35,710 nt of DNA from Limnohabitans planktonicus II-D5 (GCF_001270065.2 NZ_LFYT02000036.1:1-35710), one strand, 5' to 3'; positions 9,601 through 24,600 are shown, counted from the stretch's first letter. The notes: a model not told the origin generated them from the sequence alone. A program made the numbers and translations.

Positions 9601-12600
9601 AGGAAGGCGAGCTGCTGAGCAACAGCATCTTGCCCACCGCAGGCACCCGCGCGTTCAGCCAAGACATCGCCCTGGGCAGCGGCACGCACTTCATCCGGGC
9701 CGTCTCGGTGGATGCCACAGGCGTGTTGGGCACACCCAGCAACGCGCTGGTCATCACCGTGGACTTGATGGCCACCAACGCGGTGCGCCCGGGTCAGGTG
9801 CTGACCGATCCCGCACTGAACCCCACCGGTCTGACGACCGCCGACGACCGCATCAACACCGCCTTTCCCACCGTGCGCTTTGGCCTGCCGGTCAGCGATG
9901 CCGATGTGCGTGCCCGGCAAAACGCCCAGGCCGGTGACGTGTTCGAGTTCCGCAACGGCACCACCGTGCTGGCGCGCAAGGCCCTGACGGCGCAAGACAT
10001 TGCACAGGGCTATGTGGACGTCGCCCCCGACCGCGCCCTGGTGCCCAACGGCCTGAATGCGGCCACTTATCAGGAGTCATTGATCGGCGTGGTGATTGAC
10101 GCTGCGGGCAACGCCAGCAGCCTGGATGCGGTCTACACCCTGCGTTCGCTGTCGGTGGACCGCACCGCGCCTGCCGTGCCTGCCTACCTGATGCTGCTCT
10201 ACAGCAGTGACACTGGTCGCGCCTTCAACGACAGCGTGACGAACCAGAGCAGCGGTTTTTCGATGCGCATCTACGGCGACAACGAAGCGCAGCTGATCGA
10301 GGTCTTCATGACCTCACCCGACGGCAGCAGCGTGAGCCTGGGCACGGTAGCCAACCCAGGGCAAGACTGGAGCACCTTCACCTACCGGGGCATTCCCCAG
10401 CCCGATGGTCGCTACACCCAGCCAAGCCTGGCCGACGGCAGTTACAGCTTCACGGCCCGCGCCATGGACCAGGCGGGCAACTGGAGCGCGCTGAGCACCA
10501 CGCCGCTCACGGTCACCATCGACACCACACCCCCGGCCACCCTGATGCCTGTGAGCCTGCTGGCCACGGACGACACCGGGCGCCTCGCCAACGACGGCAT
10601 CATCCGCAACAGCACGGCTTTGACCTTGAGCGGCAGCGCCGCCGCCAGCAGCGCACCTCTGACACAGGTGCGCTTGCTCGACTACGGCAGCAACGCCGCT
10701 TTGACACTGGCCGACGGCAGCCCCGCACCCTGGGTGCAGGTGGCCCAGGTGGCCTGCGACGCCGCAGGTGCCTACACCTTCAGCAGCCTGAACCTGGCCC
10801 CGGGCGTGCACCACCTGCGTGTGGTGCAAGACGATCTGGCGGGCAACTGGAGTTTGCCCAGCGCCGTCACCCGCATCGAAGTCGACAAAGTCGCCCCCAA
10901 TGCGCCCACCGTGGCCCTGCAGCAAACCAGCAGCACCACCCCCACACTCAGCGGCACTTATGACGCGGCCAACACCGACACGCTCACCGTGCGCGTCAAC
11001 GGCGTGGCCTATGGCCAGGCGGCCGGGCGCGAGGTGCTCATCGACGGCGTGAGCACCACCACCGTGGATGGCCTGAGCCTGAACGCAGCCACAGGCAGCT
11101 GGAGCCTGACCATCCCGCGTGAACGGGCCTTGCCGGTCAGCACCACGGCCTACAGCGTCACGGTGCAAAGCACCGATCTGGCGGGCAACAGCGCGGTCAA
11201 CAGCGCCATCAATGCCTTGCTGGTCAGCGCCGTGCCCACAGACCCGCTCGCGCCCCGGGGCATCAGCATGCTGCCCGGCGACAGCCGCTCCGACACCGGC
11301 GTGCTCAGCAGCGACAGCATCACCCAAAACCTGTCGCCCGTGCTGCGCGTGGCCCTGAATGTGGACGGCCAGCAGGGCGTGCGTGCAGGCGACACCCTGC
11401 GACTGCTGGTGGGCACCACCGAATTTGGCCGATACACCCTGAGCGCGGCCGACCTGCTCAACCGCAGCAGCAGTGGCGCAGCGGCTTACTGGGTCGACGT
11501 GCAGTTGCAGACCGCTCTGACCAACGGCAGCACCTACACCCCGGGCAGCAACAACGCGATTGCCGCGCAAATTCAGCGCCTGAGCGACAGCGGCGTGAGC
11601 ACCAGCGCCAATGCGGTCCTGCCCACCCTGGTGGTGGACCGCACCGCCCCCACCGCACCGCCACCGCCCACGCTGGAGCGCGGTGACAACAGCGGTGCCA
11701 GCAACACCGATGCCGTGTTCAACCGGCCCAACGGCTTCAGCCTCAGTGGCGTGGTCTACGCGGCAGAACGAACGGTGCAAGTGCAGGTCTATGCCGATGG
11801 CGTGCTGCTGGGCAGCACCGGCGTGAGCAACGACAACCCACCCCGCTGGAGCTTTTTTTACCCCAGCACAGCGGCCGCGCTGAGCCAGGGCGAGCGCACA
11901 TTCACCGTGGTCGCCATCGACGCTGCGGGCAACGCCAGTGCCCCCTCGGCGGCACTGGCGCTGACCCTGGACAGCCGCATCGCCAGGCCCACCCAGCTGG
12001 GCCTGGACAAGTCGCGCGACAGCGCCACGGTGGGCGACGGCCTCACCAACAGCGCAATGAGCTCCGACTTCATCTTCACCGGCAAAGGCGAGGCTGGGGC
12101 CAACACCACCCAGGTGCGCCTGTTTGACGATGCCAACAACAACGCCGTGCTCGATGCGGGCGAAGAGCTGACCGTCACATCGGGCAGCGCCGTGGACAGC
12201 AGCGGCAACTTCAGCGCGGCCATCCGCGCCTGGAGCATGGCCGAAGGCGTGCACCTCATCCGTGCCCTCCAGACCGATCTGGCGGGCAACACCAGCGTCG
12301 CCAGCGAAGCCTTGCGGCTCACGGTGGACCGCTCGCCCCAGCCGCCACTGACGATAGATCTGGCCCCCGGACAAGACAACGGCCTGTTTGCCGACGACAA
12401 GATCACCAGCCATGCCCGCCCCACCTTCCGGGTGACGCTGGCACCGCAGGCGCGTGCAGGCGATCGCATCGAGCTGTACAACGCCATGACCACCCACCCG
12501 TCCTACCTGATTGGCAGCGTGCAGCTCAGCGCCAACGACCTGGCGCGTGGCCATGTGGACGTGACCAGCACCAAGGACCTGAGCGGCACCTACAACCCCT

Positions 12601-15600
12601 ATGCGGGCAGCTACAGCGGCATTTACGGGCGCACGGTCGATGCGGCAGGCAACCCGCAGAACCTCAATGTCGATCCGAGCAGCAATCCCACTTCCTTGTA
12701 CCGCTACATCGGCGCCATGCCGCGCCTGTATGTCGATGTCAACGGCGTGCCCGGCGCACCCAACATGACCTTCCTGGCCGCAGACCAGGGCCCGGGCAGC
12801 ACCGGCAACAGCATCGTCACGCGCCAGGCCACGGGCTTTACCCTGACCGGCACCACAGCAGGCACCAACGCCAGCCAGGTGAATTTTTATGCCGGGGACA
12901 CGCTTTTGGGCAGCGTCAAACCCGGCGACATGGGCAGCGCCTACAGCTTCACCTATGCAGGCCCTGCGCTGGCCGACGGCGTTTACACCGTCTATGCCCG
13001 GGGCGTGCGCGCCAACGGCGTGGAAGGCCCCGCTTCTGCGGCCTTGTTCGTGCGCGTCGATGCGCGTGCGTTTGACCCCTCATTCCTCTGGCTGGACAGC
13101 ACCGACGACACCGGACCCGTCAAGGGCGACGGCATCACCAGCCCGGCCAATGCGGCGCGTAACATCACCCTCAGTGGCCTGGCCAGACCGGGTGCCACGG
13201 TGGTCTTGTTCGACGACATCGACGCCGACGGCGTGCTGGACGCCGGTGAGGCGCTCACCACTTACACCGCCAACACCACCACCGCCTTGGCCAGCGTCAC
13301 GGCCCATGCCACCACGGGCGCTTTCTCGGCAGACGTGATCCTCAGCAGCGGCGCGCACCGCATCCTTGCCCAGCAGACCGTGGGCAGCCAGGTCAGCCTG
13401 ATCGGCAGCGTGCTGCCCATCACGATTGATGTGGATGTCCCGCTGACCCCCACTTTTGCCCAGCTGACAGCGGTCAACGGCTTGGACGTCATCAACGACG
13501 ATGGCGCGCGCGTCTCCAGCAGCCCCAACCCCAGCCTGGACATGCGCCTGCCCGAAGGCGTGAAGGAGGGCGATGAAGTCCTGCTGCTCAATGGCAGCAC
13601 CGTGCTGATTCGCCAATCCATCACGCTGCGTGATCTGGCCAGCGCCACGGCGCGCCTGGACATCACGCCCGCCAGCAAACTGGTCGACGGCACCTACAAC
13701 ACCTTGTCCGTGCGCATTCTGGACCGTGCAGGCAACGCCAGCCCCGACCTGAAACTGCCGCCGCTGATCATCAGCACGGCGGGCTTGGCCGCCTCCACGG
13801 CCTTGGATCTGATCGACGACGACGACACCGGCCCCAGCATCACCGACAACCGCACCCAGCGCAGCACCGGCTTGACCCTCACGGGCACTTCGCCGGTGGG
13901 CACGGTGTCGCTGCGGATTTACGACGGCAAGACCTTGCTGGGCGAGACCTACCCGGGCTTTGACGCCGATGCGCCGCAGTTTTTCAGCTTCACCTACACC
14001 GGCAAGCCCCTGACGCCGGGCGTGCACCCCCTGAGCGTGCGCGCTGTTGACCTGGTGGGCACCGAGGGCACGCCCGCCAGCCTGAGCGTGGTGATCGACG
14101 ACAGCTTGCTGCCGCCCAGTCGGCTGGTGCTGGACCCGGCCGCCGATTCGGGCAGTTCCAAAACCGACCTGATCACCAACACGGTCAGCAGCATCGGCCT
14201 GAGCGGCAAAGCCGAGCCTGGCAGCACGGTGCAGGTGTTTGACGACCAGAACGACAACAACCTGGTGGACCACGGCGAATGGCTGGCCACGGTGACGGCC
14301 AATGCCAGCACCGGGGCCTTTGCGGTCTCGGTCAGTCTGGGTTCGGGCGAGCACAAGCTGCGCGCCATCGCCTCCGACGTGCAAGGCAACACCAGCCTGG
14401 CTTCGGCTTCACTGGCCTTGACGGTGGACCGTCAGCCCCCCTCGCCACCCGTCAGCCTGGCGCTGGCGCCGGGCCAGGACACAGGCCTGAGCAGCATCGA
14501 CCGCCTGACCAACCTGAGCCGTGCTGTGCTGCGCGTGGGCCTGCCCAGCGATGTACAAGTGGGCGATGTGGTCTGGATATCTCAGCCCGGCAATTACTAC
14601 ACCACCCTCAACGCCTACAGCACCAGCTACACCGTCACCCTGGCCGATTTGCCGGTCTCCGGGCGCGGCTATGTGGACATCACGCTGGCCAACGACCTGT
14701 ACGAAACGCCGCCGGGCGCGTACTCGAACAACGGCGTCAACTGGGTGCTCAGCGCCTACATCATCGACCAGGCGGGCAACATCGGCCAACGCCTGGTGGT
14801 GCCCACTTTGCAAGTCGACTACACCGCCCCTGCTGCGCCCACCGGCCTGAACCTGAGCGATGCACAAGACAGCGGCCGCTCGCTGACCGACAACATCACG
14901 GGCATCGGCACCGGCTTCACCATCAAGGGGGCCATGACCAGCGGCACGCGCCGCATCGAGGTGTTTGAAGGCAGCACCTCGCTGGGCTTTGCCAGCTTGC
15001 TCAGCGACACCGCCTGGAGCTTCACCTACACCGGCGCGTCCTACAGCCAGACCACACGGGCCTTCACCGCCCGGGCGCTGGATGAATCGGGCAACTTCGG
15101 CCCCCTGTCAGTGCCGCTGGTGGTCGCATTTGACACCTTGCCCGGCGCGAGCTTGCTGCCGCCCAAATGGAGTGCGGCCAGCGACTCCGGCCGCTTGTCT
15201 AACGACGGCATCACCAACGTCAGCACCGGCGTCACTTTCACCGGCTATGCCGACCCCAGCGTGGTCACCACGGTGCGCGTGCGCCTGTACAACGACCGCA
15301 ACAACGACGCCAAGGTCGACAGCCTGGAACTGCTGGCCACCGCCAACACCAATGGCAACGGTCTGTACACCTTCAGCAACATTTTTCTCTCACCCGGCAC
15401 CCACTATTTGCGCGTGGCGCAAGAAGACATCGCAGGCCACTGGAGCGCCATCAGCGCGGCTGCCGTGCTGGTGGTCGATGAGCTGGCCCCCGAGCGCCCC
15501 ACCGTCACCTTGCAGGCCACCGACGACACCACGCCGGTGCTGCGCGGCACCTACGATGCGGCCAACACCGATCTGCTCACGGTGCGCCTGAACAACGTGG

Positions 15601-18600
15601 CTTACGGCGTGAGCGCCGGGCGCACGGTGACGATCGGCGGCGGCACTTTGACCACCGTGGCCGGTTTGGTGCTGGATGCTGCCAACGGCACCTGGCAACT
15701 GGCCTTGCGCCCCAGTGAAGCGCTGGCGCTGGCGGCAGCGCCTTACGAGGTGATCGTGCAGGCCACCGACCTGGCGGGCAACACCAGTGTGGACAGCAGC
15801 GCCAACGAACTGCTGCTGCGTGCGGCCCCCACCGACACGCTGGCCCCGACCTTTGTGCGCCTGGCCCCGGGCAGCGATACGGGCTATCTGGCCAGCGATG
15901 CATCCACGGCCAAACTGGCCCCGGTGCTGCGTGTGGGCTTGAGCCTGCGCGCTGTGGAAGGCGATGTGCTGCGTGTGCTGCAAGGCAGCACCGAGCTGAC
16001 GCGCTACACCCTGAGCGCTTCAGACATTGCGCGGGCCTATGTCGACCTGCAAGGCCAGACCTTGCTGACGTCTGGCACCGACTACACCGGCACTGCCGCC
16101 ATCAGTGCCAGCGTGCTGCGTCTGCAAGCCACAGGCACGCTGGAGAGCGCCGCCACGGCCCTGTCACGCCTGGAAATTGACCAGGCCCCCCCGTCTACCC
16201 TGGCAGCGCCCAACCTCGAAACTGGCTCGGACAGTGGTGCCAGCAACACCGACAACAGGTTGCGCTTTGGCAACGGCTTCACCTTCTATGGCACGGTGGG
16301 CAACAGCGATGTGGTGCAGGTCCTGCTTTACGCCAACGGCGTTTACCTGGGCAGCACCGGTGTGCGGTCTGACCTCAACTACGTCTTCACCTTGCCTGCC
16401 ACGGCCACCGCCCTGGCCGCAGGCAGCCAAGCCATCACCGCCGTGGCGGTGGACGAGGCGGGCAACCGCAGCGCCATGTCGGCGGCCCTGACCCTCAGCA
16501 TCGACACCCGGGTGGAAGCGCCCAAAAACCTGTGGCTGGTGGCCACCAGCGATTCGGGTGCCAAAGACGACTGGCGCACCCGCACCGCCACCAACCTGGT
16601 CATCAAAGGCCAGGGCGAAGTGGGTGCCACCGTCACCGCTTTTGACGACCTGAACCTCAACGGCGTGGCCGATCCGGGCGAAGCGCTCGCGGGCAGCGCC
16701 ACGGTGACGGCCGCAGGCACTTTCTCATTGACCCTGACCAGCACCCTGGCCGAGGGCCAGCACCAGATCCGTCTGGTGCAAACCGATGTGACGGGCAACA
16801 TCAGCGCCCCCAGCAGCGCCCTGCCGGTGGTGGTGGACAGCGTGGTGCAGCGCCCCATCAGCGTGGCGCTGGCGCCGGGTCAGGACAATGGCACCAGCCT
16901 GATCGACAGCGTGGTCGCCACAGCCCGGCCCACCTTCCGCGTCAACCTGGCCCCCGATGCCCTGGCCGGTGACACCGTGCAGCTGTACAAGACGGCCAGT
17001 TTCTCGGGTGCCAACCTGATCGGTCAGCGCCTGCTGACGGCATTGGACATCGCCCGGGGCTATGTGGACCTGAAGTCCACCCAGAACCTGTCGGGCAACT
17101 ACGACGGCACACAAAGCACGGGCATTTACGCCCGCATGATCGACCAGGCGGGCAATGCCAGCGGGTTTTCCAACACCCGTGGCAATTTGCCCTGGGTCAC
17201 GGTGGACACCACGCTGCCCGCTGCGCCCGGCAGCCTGGCCTTGCTCACGCAAGACGACACTGGCATCAGCGCGGCCGACAACATCACGGCGCTGGACACG
17301 GGCTTCACCCTCCAGGCCACGGGGGCCGATGAGGGCATCCGTTTCATCGAGGTCTGGGACAGCCAGACCCTGCTGATGCGCGCCCCGGTGGGCAGCGTCA
17401 ACCAGATCAACGTCACCTACGACGGCCCGGCGCTGACCCCGGGTTTGCACACCCTGTCGGCCCGCTTCATTGACAAGGCGGGCAATGCCGGCCCGTTTGC
17501 GACCCCGATGCGTTTGCTGGTGGACACCACTGAAAAAGTGCAGGTGCTGGGCATGGGCCAGCTGGGCCTGCGCGCGGCCTATGACAGCGGCTACAGCCGC
17601 AACGACGCAGTCACCAACACCAACGCCTTCTGGCTCGACGGCATGTTGGCGGCGGGTGCCATGGTGCAGATTTTTGAAGACCTGAACAACGACGGCGTCT
17701 ATTCGCTGGGCGAAGCCGTGGGCGCGCCCACCAACACCTTCGTCACGACAGGGGCCTTTGGTCTGTCGCTGACCCTGGGCACCGGCACGCACCGCTTGCG
17801 CGCCGTGGCCTACAACGCCAACACCGGCATGACGATTGGCGAGGTGTCCGAGGCCCTTCAGATCACCATCAAGACCACGCCACCGGGCCGACCGGGCGTG
17901 GTGGATGTGCTGGCCAGCAGTGACACCCCGGTGGACCTGGCCGTCCAAGGCGTGAGCGCCGCTGACCGCGTGACCAGCGACACCACCCCCAGCTTGCGCG
18001 TGGCCCTGCCCGCCGATGCTGCCGTGGGTGACCGCTTGAGCCTCTACAACGGCAGCACCGTGCTGTATGCCCTGAGCCTGAGCGCCGCACAGGTGCAAAC
18101 CGGTGTGGCCGAATTCACCTTGCCCGACATGCTGGCCTTGGCCGCAGGCACCTACACCCTGACGGCCAGCCTGACCGACCGCGCGGGCAACGAAGGCGAA
18201 AAATCTCCGGCCACCTATCCGCTGGTGGTGGACACCACAGGCCCCAGCATCAGCACCGCCCCCAACTTGTCGGCCAGCAGCGACTCGGGCACCTCCAGCA
18301 CCGACAACCTGACCCAGCGCAACACGGGCCTGAGCCTGAGCGGCAGCGTGCCCGCAGACACGGTGCGCGTGCTGGTGTACGACACGCGTGCAGACACCAC
18401 ACAGATGCGCACCGGCAGTTACAACCCCGGCGCGGGCTTGACCCTGAGCGTGGCCGATGTGGCGCAGTACGCGGTGCAAGGCGTGGAACTGGCGTATCCA
18501 GCCGGTGTGGCCAGTGTGAACATCAGCAACGCCTATCTGGACGGTGCAGGCATCGGTGCGCCTGTGCCTGCCGTCGCCTACCGCGACACCGGCAGCGCCG

Positions 18601-21600
18601 ACCGCTGGCTGCTGGCGTCTTTTGATGCGGCCAGCAACACCACCCGCATGGTGGCGCTGAGCCTGAGCCTGGCCGCCGACGGCAGCTTGCTCGCACGCAG
18701 CGCGGGCGCAGCCTGGGCGCGTGGCAACCAGAGCACCGACGCCAGCTTGCTCAACGCCGCCTGGCTGCAACCGGTCAGCACCATCGCCATCGCCGGCAGT
18801 GGCGCAGGCGGGGGGTATGACATCACCAGCTTTGACTTCAGCTACACCCCGACCCAGACTGTGCAAATGGGCGAAGCCACCCTCACGGGCAGCAACTACA
18901 GCTTCAACACCGGCAGCGCTCAGCCCTTGGCCGCAGGGGCGCACAGCTTCAGCGTGGCCGCCATCGACGCGGCAGGCAATGTGGGCGCACGCTCGGCCCT
19001 GCGCACGGTGCTGGTGGACACGGCCATCAGCCGCCCCAACCTGGTCATGGGCACAGCCTCGGCCGATGGCGGCGTCACCCGTGCACTGACCAACACCGGC
19101 ACCGTGGCCCGCTTCAGCGGCAACACGGAGCCGGGCGCACGCGTGGTGGTGTTTGACGACCTGAACAACAACAGCCAGGTGGACGCCGATGAGCAAATGG
19201 CCGAAGTCACGGCCAATGCCTATGGGCAGTTCAATGCCGATGGCGCTGTGCTGTCTGCGGGCAGCCACAACGTGCGGGCCATTGCCTTTGACAAGGCGGG
19301 CAACCAGAGCCTGGCCAGCCAGGCCGTCAGCCTGAACATCGACCTGCAGCCACCCATGGCGCCTGTGGGCATCGCCTTGCTGGGCAGCAGCGACGGCGGG
19401 CAGCGCAGCGACGACGCGTTCACCGCCGCTGGTCGCGATCTCACGTTCCGCGTGAGCCTCAACACCGCCGATATCCGCGAGGGGGAGACGGTGTCTGTGC
19501 TCAACGCCGGCACGCTGCTGGCCTCGACCCCGGTCACAGCGGCCATGCTCAGTGCAGGGTATGCGGACATCAAGGTGAGCGCTGGAACCCTCGCGGCCAA
19601 CACCTACAACGACACCATCAGGGCCCAGATCACCGACGCCGCAGGCAACGCCGGGGCCACGGTGTCCATGCCCTCGCTCACCGTCAAAGCCGCGCCTGCG
19701 GCACTGGCCGCGCCAGACCTGATCGCCGAAGACGACAGCTTCGCCACAGCCGCTTCAGGCAGCAACAACAGCGGCACCTCGGCCGACAACATCACCCGCA
19801 TCAGCACCGGCTTTACCCTGAGCGGCACCATCGGGGCCGATGTGGTGAGCGTCGAGGTCTATGACGACAGCAGCGCCACCACCCCGATCGGCGTGGCGCA
19901 GGTGGACCGCAGCAACAGCACCTGGCGCTTCACCTACAGCGGCGTGCCTTATGCGGACGTGACGCGTGGCTTCAGCGTCAAGGCGGTGGACCTGGCGGGC
20001 AACACATCGGCGGCCAGCGCCTGGCTGTGGGTGGCCTTTGACAGCAACGGCCCGGCCAAGCTGCCCCCGCTCACGCTCGACAGCCCGGACGACACCACGC
20101 CCGCAGGCGATGGCATCACCCGCAACAGCTCGGCCTTGACGCTCAAGGGCTTTGCCGACAGAGGCGCCAAAGTGCTGGTGTTTGACGATGCCGATGGCAA
20201 TGGCCTGATCAACACCGGCGAACTGCTGGGCAGCGTCAACGCCGACAGCACCACCGGCGCTTTCACCCTCGATGTGAACCTGCCCCAAGGCACGCACGCG
20301 CTGCGTGCGGTGCAATTGGACCGGGCGGGCAACCTGAGTGTGGCCTCGCAAACCTTCAGCCTGAGCGTGGACTTGACGCCGCCTGATCGCCCCACGGTGG
20401 ACCCCTTGGCCGTCAAAGGGCAGTTCCCACCCAACAACCTCATCACCAACGCCGACTTCGAAACCGATGCGGTGGCGGCTGGAACCATTCAAGGCAGCAT
20501 CACGCCTGCCGGTTGGACCAAGGTCGGTAGCAACAGCATCGATACCGGCTTGTATGACCCTTCGACCGCTTTCTATGGTTATCCCGCCAACAACAACATG
20601 GCTTACATCTATCAGCCCAATGTGGCTGGAGGTGTGCAGTTCTATCAGGACACCACCACGACGCTGAGCACGGGCGATCTATTGACCTTGAGTGTGGATG
20701 TGGGTAACCGCGGGGGATCTGTCGCAGCGCATCCCTTGGTGGTGGGCGGGCATGTGGCTTTGTTCCGCACCGATGGCAGCACGGCCACGCTCTTGTCGCG
20801 TCGCGTGATCACCACCAGCGATCTGGGGGCGGATGGCACCTTCAAGAACCTCAGCATTTCATACACAGCCCTGGCCCAGGACGCCGGGCAGCGTGTGCGC
20901 GTGCTGTATGGCACACCGCAAGATGCCACGGCCAACGCCTATCTGGACCTGGACAACTTCCGCCTGACGAGGCAAAGCGCCGCCCAGCTGGCCATGACGG
21001 CAGCGGGCAACTGGCCGGTCAGCACCACCTTGACGGGAGGCTTTGACAAGCTCAACACGGCCTCGCTGAGTGTGACGGTCGATGGCAACAGCTACACCAG
21101 CAGCAATGGACTGGTGCTGGATGCGACCCAGGGCAGCTGGCGCTTGACCGTGCCGACCAGCAGCTTCAGCAGTGCCAATCCGATCGTCACCGTGACCGCC
21201 AGCGATGCCGCAGGCAACAGCATGGGCAACGTGGAAACGCAGCCGCTTTTGGTGGTCAACGATGCGACCCCTTTGTGGGCCGCGCCCAAGCTGCTCAATC
21301 CCACAGGCACAGAGGCCACCTTCAGCAGCAGCGCCCAAGTGAGCTTGCGCCAGGCCCTGGCAACAGGGGTGTCCAGCGGCGACACCTTGACGCTCAAACA
21401 AGGCAGCACCAGCGTGCTGAGCTACACCCTGACGGCCACGGATGTGGCGCGGGGCTATGCCGATCTGAGCGCCACGCTGGCTTCGACCAGCAGCAACCCG
21501 ATCACGGTGGACTACCGCGTGGGCGGCGCAGGTGATGTGGTGGCCCGCAGTTACCTGCCCATGCTGCGCATTGACACCACGGCACCCGCGGTGGCACCCG

Positions 21601-24600
21601 CACAGCCCACATTGCTCAGCGCTGATGACGCAGCCCTTGCCGGGGGGGCGGCCAACACCGACCTGAACATCGCCATCAACACGGGCTTCACGCTGACGGG
21701 CACCGCCAGCAGCGGCCAGGGCGTCACGCGCATACAGGTGCTCGATCAGGCTGGCCCGACGGCCACCGTGCTGGGCCATGCGGATGTGAAGGCCGACAAC
21801 ACCTACGTTTTTGTCTACACCGGCCAGCCCTTGGCCGATGGCGTCCACAGGCTGAGCGTGGTTGAACTCGACGCCGCAGGCAACAGCGCGCAGCGTTTGA
21901 GCCATGCCAGCAACCTGACAACCACCGCCACGTCCACAGGCCTGAGCGCTTCACGCCTTGATGCGGTCGAGCTGAGCAGCGCCATCATGAACGGCAAGTC
22001 CGTCGATGGCGGCCCCAGTGCCAATGCCAGCTTTGTCCGAATGACGGGCAGCACCGACACCTGGATCGCGGTCTACAACAACGCTGTGCAAACCAAAATG
22101 GTCGCGGTGGTCTTGAGCACCAGCGGCACCACTTTGCAGATCCGAAGCACCGGCGCACGCTTTTGGGCGCATGGCGGCAACCTCGCACAGACCGCAGCCG
22201 CCGTCAACGCCGCCTGGACCGCAGGCACGGCCATGACGCTGGCCACCACAGGCTCAGCCGACGGCTATGGCCTGGTCAACATCACCGGCTCGGTGAGCAA
22301 CCGCTCGGCCGACCGGGTGGTGACCATCGATACCCGGGTCTCGCCACTGAGCGCGCCCACGCTGACCACCGCCTCGGACAGCGGCAACCTGAGCAACGAC
22401 GGCATGACCCGCAACACCTCTTTGACGGTGACGGGCACGGCGGAAGCCGGGGCCACGGTGCAGGTGTTCCGGGACCGCAATGGCAACGCCCACATGGACG
22501 ATGGCGAGTTGCTCGGCACCGCCACCCTGAGCGGCACCACTTACAGCCTGGGCTTGACTTTGCCTGCGGGCACCCACAGCCTGTATGCCCTGGCCACCAA
22601 TGTGGCCGGTGCCATGAGCGTGTCAGCCGTCAGCACCGTGGTGGTGGATACCCTGGCGCAGCGGCCCACCGGCATCCAGGTGATGGCCGGTGACAACGGC
22701 GTGTTTGCGGCCGACGGCATCGTGAGCCATTTGCAGCCCACCGTGCGCGTGAGCTTGCCTGCGCAAGCGCTGGTGGGGGACAAAATCCGTCTGTACTCGG
22801 CCGACAACACCACCTCGGTGCTGGCAACGCTTTTGCTGAGCCAGGCCGACAAGGACCGGGGCTATGTGGACTTTGACCCCCGTGACGGGGTGACCACCGA
22901 ATCGGTGCTGAGCTTCACGGGCAATGGCTATGTGAACTTCTCGCTGAATGAACCCGAGACCAGCGTCAGCCGGGAAATTGTGTTCCAGACCACCACGGGC
23001 GGGGGCTTGTTTGCGGTCAGCAGTGGCGGCGCGTATGACCGGGGCTTGTGGGTCACGCCCGACGGCAACATCGGCTCTTATGTCTGGAACAGCGAGGTCA
23101 TCTACACCACGGGTCTGAACCTGACCGATGGCGCGGTGCACCGCGTGGTCTTTACCCTGGGTGCCCGAGGGACCGACATTCATGTCGATGGCGTGTTGCG
23201 GGTGCAAGGCAACCGCACCAGCTCTGACTACAACTGGGACACCGAACAACGCCTGGGCCACGCCTTTCACGGCGGTTACTTTGACGGCCAGATCCTGAAC
23301 TATCGAACCTGGAACCAGCAGCTGAGCACGGTGGATGCCCGCGCCTTGTCGGCGGGCACCGCCATCACACCCGTGGCCAGCCACACCCTGGGCTTCACGG
23401 CCGGTGGTGCCACCATCACCGACACCCCGGGCGCGGGCGTTGCGGTCATCAGCACGTTCAGCAAAGTGGGCACGGTGGGCAGCGGGTTCACCCTGGCGGC
23501 CGACACCGTCTACACCAACGCCATCAGCGCCCGTCTGGAAGACCAGGCCGGCAACCTGAGCGCATCGGTGGTGCTGCCGCGCTACACCACCGACAACACC
23601 GCCCCGGCCACGCCCACGGTCACGCTGCTGAACTCTGACACGGGCAGCAGCAACACCGACCGCATCACCCGCATGAGCCGAGGTTTCACGCTCAGCGGCA
23701 CGGCCACCTCAGGCGCGCTGGTGTCCATCTTTGACGGCGAAGTGCTGATCGGCACCGCGCCGGTCTTGGCCAACAACAGCTGGGTCTGGACGCACAGCGG
23801 CGACGCACTCAGCAGTGGCATCCATAACATCCTGGTGCGCTCCAGCGACGCGGCGGGCAACCTGAGCGCCTATTCCAGCACCCTGGTGCTGGACTTCGAG
23901 GACAGCGCCACCACGCCCGTGAAGGCCTATGCCAACCGCTTGTGGATTGGCAACAACGCCAGCGTCGATACAGGCAACCCCGACGACAACCTGATCTCGG
24001 GCAACAGCATTTCCTTGACCGGCCGCATGGCGCCCAACGCCACGGTCTGGCTGTACAACGACCGCAACAACAACGGCTTGCTCGACAGCGGTGAGCTGAT
24101 CAGCACCAGTTTGAGCACCGATGCGGCAGGCCTGCTGACGGCCAGCACGGTGACCCTGCCTGGCGGCGTGAACCGTTTGCGTGCCATCGCCCTGGACGGC
24201 CAGGGCCAGCTGATCGGCACCCAAAGCGATGCCCTGGTGGTCACTTCGCAGCGCACCATGCCCATGCTGCCCGGCACGCCGCGCCTTTTGGCAGCTGACG
24301 GCGTCACGCCGGATGAAGACGGCTTGACCGTGCTGGCGCAGCCGAGTTTCCGCATCGACTTGCCGGTCACCGGCGACGGTGTGGTGCAAGTGGGTGACCA
24401 AGTGGTCATGAAAAACAACACCACTGAGCTGGCTCGCGCCAGCGTCACGGCCAGCGACATCGCCCAGGGTTTTGTGGTGCTCAAGGTGCTGCCCAACCAG
24501 GCGCTGGCAGCAGCGAATTACAACAACCTGATCAGCGTGCAGCTGATCGACGGCGCAGGCAGCATCAGCCAGGCCGCCACCGTGACCACGCTCACCGTTG

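Noticed and set aside
10314..12554. 746-codon minus-strand open frame
   Set aside because: Shadow of the Ig-like array; composition and repeat period mirror the plus-strand domains.
16725..19268. 847-codon minus-strand open frame
   Set aside because: Same reason: antisense shadow caused by rare stop codons in GC-rich repeats. The sense frame contains recognisable domains throughout.
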